Positions 60,172 to 64,000 of a stretch of DNA of 64,000 nt are shown here, piece by piece. This stretch comes from Sulfurovum sp. (lineage in GTDB: Bacteria; Campylobacterota; Campylobacteria; Campylobacterales; Sulfurovaceae), in assembly GCA_021166685.1 (NCBI GenBank), contig JAJPEU010000001.1, forward strand, positions 62,001 through 126,000, written 5' to 3'. Numbering within the stretch: position 1 is the first letter of the stretch; each line of letters begins with the position of its first letter. The position numbers and the translations under genes were made by a program. Below the pieces are notes generated by a model, which saw nothing but the letters and a program-made list of their open reading frames with translations, did not search any database and was not told the DNA's origin.

Positions 60172-61179
60172 GTGGTAAAAGTAGGTGTTATAGGAGCGGG
60201 CGGATATACGGGGCTGGAGTTGATCAAGATGCTCATCAATCACCCTGAATTTGAATTGTCTTATCTGGCAACCACGGCAGGTGACAGCATGATAGAACAG
60301 TTGCACCCTTCTTTTGCAGGGGTGGTGAGCATGAGTGTTGAAAAAGCAGATGCCAATTCCGTGATAAAGCATTGTGAATTGGTTTTTTTGGCATTACCCC
60401 ATCAGGCTTCTATGGGATTTGCCAAAGAGATCTTAGATAAAGGCGTGAAAGTGGTCGATCTTTCTGCTGATTACCGTTTGGAGCTTGATACCTATGAAAA
60501 AACATATTGCAAGCATGAAGATAAAGCGCATTTGGATGATGCTGTTTATGCATTGATTGAATACTACAGAGAAGATTTAAAAAAAACAAAACTTGCAGCA
60601 GGCCCCGGATGTTATCCTACGGCAACATTGCTTGGAATATTGCCGTTTATTCCTTATATCGATACTTCGGCTCCATTGTTTGTCGATGCAAAATCGGGCG
60701 TAAGCGGCGCAGGAAAGAAATTGTCTGAGACCGCTCATTTTGTAACGATCAATGATAATATCTTCGCCTACAATCCTCTGAAACACCGTCATGCACCGGA
60801 GATTGCGGAAAAAATAGAGAAGATACATCACGTAAAAATGAATGTCAATTTTGTCCCTCATCTTATTCCCGCAACAAGAGGCGAATTGATCTCAATATAT
60901 GCTACGCTCAAAGAGGATATTGATCCTTTGGAAATACTCAAAAAGCATTACGCTCATGATAAATTTATACGCATTCGCGAAAATCCGGTTGATATTAAAA
61001 GCACAGCAGGTACACATTTTTGTGATATTTATGCGGCCAAAAACGGTAATGGACTTTTTGTAAATTCCGCGATCGACAACCTGTTAAGGGGTGCAAGCTC
61101 ACAAGCATTGGCTGCTGCCAATTTAATGTGCGGTTTTGATGAAGGGATGGGCATACCGACAATCGCGTATATGCCATAA
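60172..61179 (+). CDS. argC: N-acetyl-gamma-glutamyl-phosphate reductase
   Basis: This 335-residue enzyme makes N-acetylglutamate semialdehyde in arginine synthesis. It has the NADP loop VGVIGAGGYTGLELIKML, the substrate region VDLSADYRL, active-site Cys in AAGPGCYPTATLLGI, and FVPHLIPATRGELISIYA. It starts with GTG after AGGATAGGCAG. Its TAA overlaps the ATG of the LpxH-like gene (TAATG). Confidence 0.97.
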   Translation: MVKVGVIGAGGYTGLELIKMLINHPEFELSYLATTAGDSMIEQLHPSFAGVVSMSVEKADANSVIKHCELVFLALPHQASMGFAKEILDKGVKVVDLSADYRLELDTYEKTYCKHEDKAHLDDAVYALIEYYREDLKKTKLAAGPGCYPTATLLGILPFIPYIDTSAPLFVDAKSGVSGAGKKLSETAHFVTINDNIFAYNPLKHRHAPEIAEKIEKIHHVKMNVNFVPHLIPATRGELISIYATLKEDIDPLEILKKHYAHDKFIRIRENPVDIKSTAGTHFCDIYAAKNGNGLFVNSAIDNLLRGASSQALAAANLMCGFDEGMGIPTIAYMP

Positions 61180-61889
61180 TGGACAAATTGAAGCAGAAAG
61201 AACCGGGCCTTATTAAGGATGGAGCTATTTTTGTAGCGGATTCGCACTATCCGCATCATGGAGACGCTTTTTTACTATTGCTTCAAAAATTGGCCGGCGG
61301 TGAGATCGTTGTGCCTCAGCTTTTTCTGATGGGCGATAATTTTGATCTGCTTTTTGGCTATAATGAATATATTCAAACATTCTCAAAAGAGGCTATTGGG
61401 CTTTTGCAAACCTTGTCGATAACTCTTGAAATTCACTATTTTGAAGGCAATCATGACTTTTGTCTCTCAACACTTTTTCCAAATATTGCCGTGTACACCA
61501 GAGAACAGCAGCCCGTATTTTTTAATTTTGGAGAAAAAAAGATTGCGATTTCCCATGGAGATAAATATGCTACGGGTTTTATCTATGACCTTTATTGCAA
61601 GATTCTAAGAAATTCTGTCGTACTGACTCTTTTAAAACCTTTCGAAAAAAACATTATTAATCATAGAATGGCGATTCTCTCTAAAAAAAAGATATGTCAC
61701 CGCTTTGATGGTTTCAAAAAGAGGGTAGACCAGATACTCTTGCATTATCAAGAGGCTGATTGTGTTATTGAGGGGCATTTTCATCAATCAAAAATCATAG
61801 GCAAATACATTTCGCTGCCTTCTCTTGCTTGTCAAAAAAAAGTAGGCATATTTAAAAATGGAAAAATAGTATTTGAAGAAATCTTATGA
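61179..61889 (+). CDS. Calcineurin-like phosphoesterase, probable UDP-2,3-diacylglucosamine hydrolase
   Basis: The 236-residue protein has the dimetal phosphoesterase motifs: FVADSHYPHHGDAF (DxH), LFLMGDNFDLLFG (GDxxD), HYFEGNHDFCLS (GNHD), AISHGDKYATGF and IEGHFHQSKII (GHxH). The GDNFDLLFG loop resembles LpxH, which cuts UDP-2,3-diacylglucosamine during lipid A synthesis. Campylobacterota often use the distant analogue LpxJ for this step, so whether this enzyme does it is uncertain. It overlaps argC by one base. Confidence 0.78.
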   Translation: MDKLKQKEPGLIKDGAIFVADSHYPHHGDAFLLLLQKLAGGEIVVPQLFLMGDNFDLLFGYNEYIQTFSKEAIGLLQTLSITLEIHYFEGNHDFCLSTLFPNIAVYTREQQPVFFNFGEKKIAISHGDKYATGFIYDLYCKILRNSVVLTLLKPFEKNIINHRMAILSKKKICHRFDGFKKRVDQILLHYQEADCVIEGHFHQSKIIGKYISLPSLACQKKVGIFKNGKIVFEEIL

Positions 61890-61927
61890 TCTGCTGCAGT
61901 GTTCACAAAAATATCACTTTCGCACTT

Positions 61928-61960
61928 AAAACCTATATTGTCTTGAAAATAAAAGGTTTT
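61928..61960 (+). terminator. Weak hairpin after the argC-phosphoesterase unit
   Basis: AAAACCT and AGGTTTT form a 7-bp stem around a 19-base loop, followed by only one further T. It lies 39 bases after the last stop of the unit. Confidence 0.3.
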
Positions 61961-61989
61961 TATCGGTGACGCCGGACAGGTAATACATT

Positions 61990-62199
61990 TTAATAATTGT
62001 CGTATTTTCCCGTAAGGATATCGCCGCGCATCATATCGAGTTTCTCCTGCATGATCTCCAACAGTATTTTGGCAGCTTTCGCATTATCTGCTTCTGCTAC
62101 ATCCCAATTGGTGATTTTCATATTGGCTTTAAAAAGCAATTCCACTTCATTTTGGATTTCATCTTTTCGGCTATTTAGTTCTTTTTCTATGATATCCAT
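61990..62199 (-). CDS. Small helical protein of unknown function
   Basis: The 69-residue protein is highly charged and probably all helical (MDIIEKELNSRKDEIQNEVE, then DNAKAAKILLEIMQEKLDMM). An AAAAAGGAGATAAAA ribosome site and a TATAAT box (62244-62249, same strand) support expression. No family recognised. Confidence 0.65.
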   Translation of the reverse strand: MDIIEKELNSRKDEIQNEVELLFKANMKITNWDVAEADNAKAAKILLEIMQEKLDMMRGDILTGKYDNY

Positions 62200-62243
62200 T
62201 TTTATCTCCTTTTTTTTTCTAAAAATTAAAATTTCAACACAGT

Positions 62244-62249
62244 ATTATA
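62244..62249 (-). promoter_or_regulatory. -10 box of the small helical protein gene
   Basis: The reverse strand reads TTTTCTATAATACTG, 45 bases before the ATG at 62199. It separates this gene from the universal stress protein gene upstream. Confidence 0.45.
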
Positions 62250-62272
62250 GAAAATCATGGCAAAAACATGAT

Positions 62273-63094
62273 TTATTTCTGTTTGCATATAAATATATCG
62301 GTTGTGCACAGAGGCAAGATATTTTTAACAGCCATATCCAACAGCGTCTCTTCGGTGGGAAGCATGACCAGCAAGTCCGAAGAATACTGATTTAACATCT
62401 CCGTAATTCCCCCATCTATGCTTTGTGCTCCCAGTTTAAAAGTGCCTTCGAGTCCATGGGTTTTGCAGAAATGATCAAAATGACTTCGTTGGGATGCGAT
62501 AACTTCCTCTTCTTCTACCATCTCATGGATGGTGTCATAAGGAATCATCCCCGAGGATAAAAAAGGATCAGTTAAAGGATAAAAGAAATATTGTGCATCT
62601 TGCAAAAGATGAATTTTGCCCTCTTTGAAAAGGTTTTGAACCAGTGGCAGACAGTATTCTTCTACGCGTGTATTGTCTAGCGCTACCAAAATATTTTCAT
62701 AGTTTGTATTTGCTTCTTTGAGTATAAGAACAGGGGTGTTCAAACTCAAAACAAGCGCTTTGGTTAGCTCTTCTTCATAGGGCGTAATAACAAGGCTGCT
62801 GTGTTCCCTCTCAAGTTCCAGCATGACACGCCCTGCCGTGTCGTTTTCGTAAACAAAAACAACCGTATTGTGCAATCCGGTTTCTTCTGCCTGTGCTTCA
62901 AGTATATTTTTAATCGTTTTTGTACTTGTCTCATTTGTTTCATAAATCGGCAATTCAAACAGCGTCTTTTCTGCTACAAAAAGAAAAGTAAGTGTTGTAT
63001 TTTGCTCTTTGGAAATTTGTGCCGCCTTATCAAACAGCATTTGGGATTTGTTTATATCGTTGCATACACAAAGAATTCTAGATAACGGTTTCAT
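62273..63094 (-). CDS. Tandem universal stress protein
   Basis: The 273-residue protein consists of two Usp-like folds. The first runs from RILCVCNDINKSQMLFDKAA to TPVLILKEA and the second from NILVALDNTRVEEYCLPLVQ to TDIFICKQ. The ATP-binding Gx2Gx9G(S/T) motif is not evident in either half, so it is probably a non-nucleotide-binding UspA/UspE-type protein. Such proteins help survival under starvation or oxidative stress by unknown means. Confidence 0.85.
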   Translation of the reverse strand: MKPLSRILCVCNDINKSQMLFDKAAQISKEQNTTLTFLFVAEKTLFELPIYETNETSTKTIKNILEAQAEETGLHNTVVFVYENDTAGRVMLELEREHSSLVITPYEEELTKALVLSLNTPVLILKEANTNYENILVALDNTRVEEYCLPLVQNLFKEGKIHLLQDAQYFFYPLTDPFLSSGMIPYDTIHEMVEEEEVIASQRSHFDHFCKTHGLEGTFKLGAQSIDGGITEMLNQYSSDLLVMLPTEETLLDMAVKNILPLCTTDIFICKQK

Positions 63095-63178
63095 CTTCCC
63101 CCCTCTTTTTTTAACTTGTATCTTTTATTGTAGCACAATTTGCAAGAATATGTTATTTTTAAGATCGGGCAAAAGGGT

Positions 63179-63484
63179 TTATTGGGCTGTTAAGGGCTGC
63201 AGTTCTTTGCTTTTGCAGAGTTTGTCGGTATAGAAGCTTCCAAAAGGGATGAGCGACAAAACGAAAAAAAACACGGCTTCTTTTGCATCCAGCGGTACCT
63301 CTTGCTTGGCTTTTGCAAGCTGATAGACAAAGAGCACAAAAAGCAGTCCGTGGATCATTCCGGCAATTTTGGTAGCCATAGGGTATCCAAATAGATACTT
63401 AAGCGGCATAGCGATGAAGACAAGGATGAGAAACGAGATCCCCTCGATCTTGTTGATAAGTTTGAATTTTATTAATTCAGACAT
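63179..63484 (-). CDS. DUF3817 family membrane protein
   Basis: The 101-residue protein has three helices and matches DUF3817: ELIKFKLINKIEGISFLILV, MPLKYLFGYPMATKIAGMIH, GLLFVLFVYQL and FFVLSLIPFGSFYTDK. The function is unknown. The ATG at 63484 has AGGAG seven bases upstream, but that site lies within a perfect 8-bp hairpin. It follows metF by 51 bases on the same strand. Confidence 0.85.
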   Translation of the reverse strand: MSELIKFKLINKIEGISFLILVFIAMPLKYLFGYPMATKIAGMIHGLLFVLFVYQLAKAKQEVPLDAKEAVFFFVLSLIPFGSFYTDKLCKSKELQPLTAQ

Positions 63485-63489
63485 AATTA

Positions 63490-63508
63490 CTCCTAAATTT
63501 TTTAGGAG
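63490..63508 (-). promoter_or_regulatory. Hairpin burying the DUF3817 ribosome binding site
   Basis: On the transcribed strand CTCCTAAA, loop AAA, and TTTAGGAG form a perfect 8-bp stem whose right arm is the AGGAG Shine-Dalgarno and whose left arm is its exact complement. Folding would block ribosome entry until melted or displaced, as in RNA thermosensors or translational switches. It could also be part of the end of the metF transcript, though no T-run follows. Confidence 0.5.
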
Positions 63509-63535
63509 AAGTATAGCGGGCAAAGGTTAACAGAG

Positions 63536-64000
63536 TTAACCGATCAACTCCGAACACAAATCAAACCGGTTATGCGTCATCAGATGCACTTTGCCGTGCA
63601 GCTTCATCGTCTCGTCAAAGATCCGTTTGGAAAGAGCGAAGCCCACCTCTTTTTCTTTTTCTACCCCGTCCATACTTGCAAGGTTCATCTCGTCAATAAT
63701 TTCTTTTGGTACATGGATGCCGGGCACTTTATCATTGATAAAGTTGGCTGTCTTGGCGGCTACGAGAGGAAACTGTCCCAAAACCAGCTGTGCTTCTTTG
63801 GCGGTGTCACGGATACTAAGCGCTTTGGCCTCTTCAAAAAGCTCTAACAGTTCTTTGGCGTTTTCACGATCATATACCGGCTGTGTGATGATGGCCCGCG
63901 CACCATAATCAAGTTTTTTAACAATCCGTTTTTGAAGTTTTTTCATGTCTTTGGCATAGGCATTGCTTACTGCAAACGGATAGATTGGTTTGGGCGCCGG
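63536..64000 (-). CDS. metF: Methylenetetrahydrofolate reductase, C-terminal part, cut by window edge
   Basis: The frame is open from the window edge to a TAA at 63536, about 154 residues. Visible parts are YPFAVSNAYAKDMKKLQKRI, GARAIITQPVYDRENAKELL, LVLGQFPLVAAKTANFINDK and GIHVPKEIIDEM, which fit the C-terminal half of the MetF TIM barrel. MetF reduces methylene-THF to methyl-THF for methionine synthesis. The FAD-binding N-terminal half is outside the window, so the family call is good but not complete. Confidence 0.78.
   Translation of the reverse strand, partial: PAPKPIYPFAVSNAYAKDMKKLQKRIVKKLDYGARAIITQPVYDRENAKELLELFEEAKALSIRDTAKEAQLVLGQFPLVAAKTANFINDKVPGIHVPKEIIDEMNLASMDGVEKEKEVGFALSKRIFDETMKLHGKVHLMTHNRFDLCSELIG

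Noticed and set aside
1-64000. Mobile elements, CRISPR arrays, tRNA or rRNA genes
   Set aside because: No transposase, integrase, spaced repeats or tRNA-like cloverleaf ends were found by eye; gene order looks chromosomal throughout.

Overview
The window looks like a piece of chromosome from a Campylobacterota (Epsilonproteobacteria) relative of Sulfurovum or Sulfurimonas. The protein sequences, the moderately AT-rich DNA, the ruvA/murJ/cysS neighbourhood, the ArsS-like sensor kinase, the fused CcsBA cytochrome c synthetase, the short RecO and the T-rich extended -10 promoters (TGGTATAAT type) all fit. The organism name is an inference. I see no rRNA, tRNA, insertion sequence, prophage or CRISPR array. 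The DNA is densely coded and no stretch longer than about 260 bases lacks a gene.

Layout. 1-9556 carries envelope, repair and housekeeping genes: an MsbA-like ABC transporter (cut by the window edge), cysS, a lone PAS protein, murJ, ruvA, a DUF89 protein, an NlpC/P60 hydrolase, an HI0933-type flavoprotein, an alpha/beta hydrolase and murF. 9585-16489 is a looser stretch: an exported lysozyme-like protein, a fused TRAP permease without its binding protein, a cytidine deaminase, an orphan MoxR ATPase, a thioredoxin, PhnA, a VF530-family protein and recO. 16734-24686 is one long run: gltB, gltD, an IMPase-like gene, accD and thiE. 24803-29812 holds small or accessory genes. 29883-33597 is a zinc-homeostasis block (znuA, zur and a TonB receptor) tied together by a shared palindromic operator. 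36057-39927 is a three-gene formate dehydrogenase operon built with sulfhydrogenase-type electron-transfer subunits. 40039-42366 is a Spy-like periplasmic protein with a two-component system. 42432-64000 returns to core genes: a cytochrome c-thioredoxin fusion, rlmH, dksA, dusB, uvrA, polA, ccsBA, mscL, tcdA/surE, greA, argC, an LpxH-like hydrolase, a universal stress protein and metF.

How the genes fit together. GltBD makes glutamate and ArgC uses it for arginine. The formate operon probably moves electrons between formate and NAD(P)H. CcsBA, three thioredoxin-fold proteins and a cytochrome c point to periplasmic redox and cytochrome maturation. The Zur-type repressor probably controls both zinc capture in the periplasm (ZnuA) and zinc entry across the outer membrane (TonB receptor).

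The most unusual sequence-level observations are: a recO gene with no ATG, GTG or TTG start, whose likely AUA start overlaps the stop of a 23-codon upstream ORF; a set of genes whose -10 box lies 5-8 bases before the start codon with no Shine-Dalgarno, suggesting leaderless mRNAs; a metallo-hydrolase with two strong in-frame starts, one making an exported form and one a cytosolic form; and an 8-bp hairpin that buries the ribosome binding site of a DUF3817 gene.
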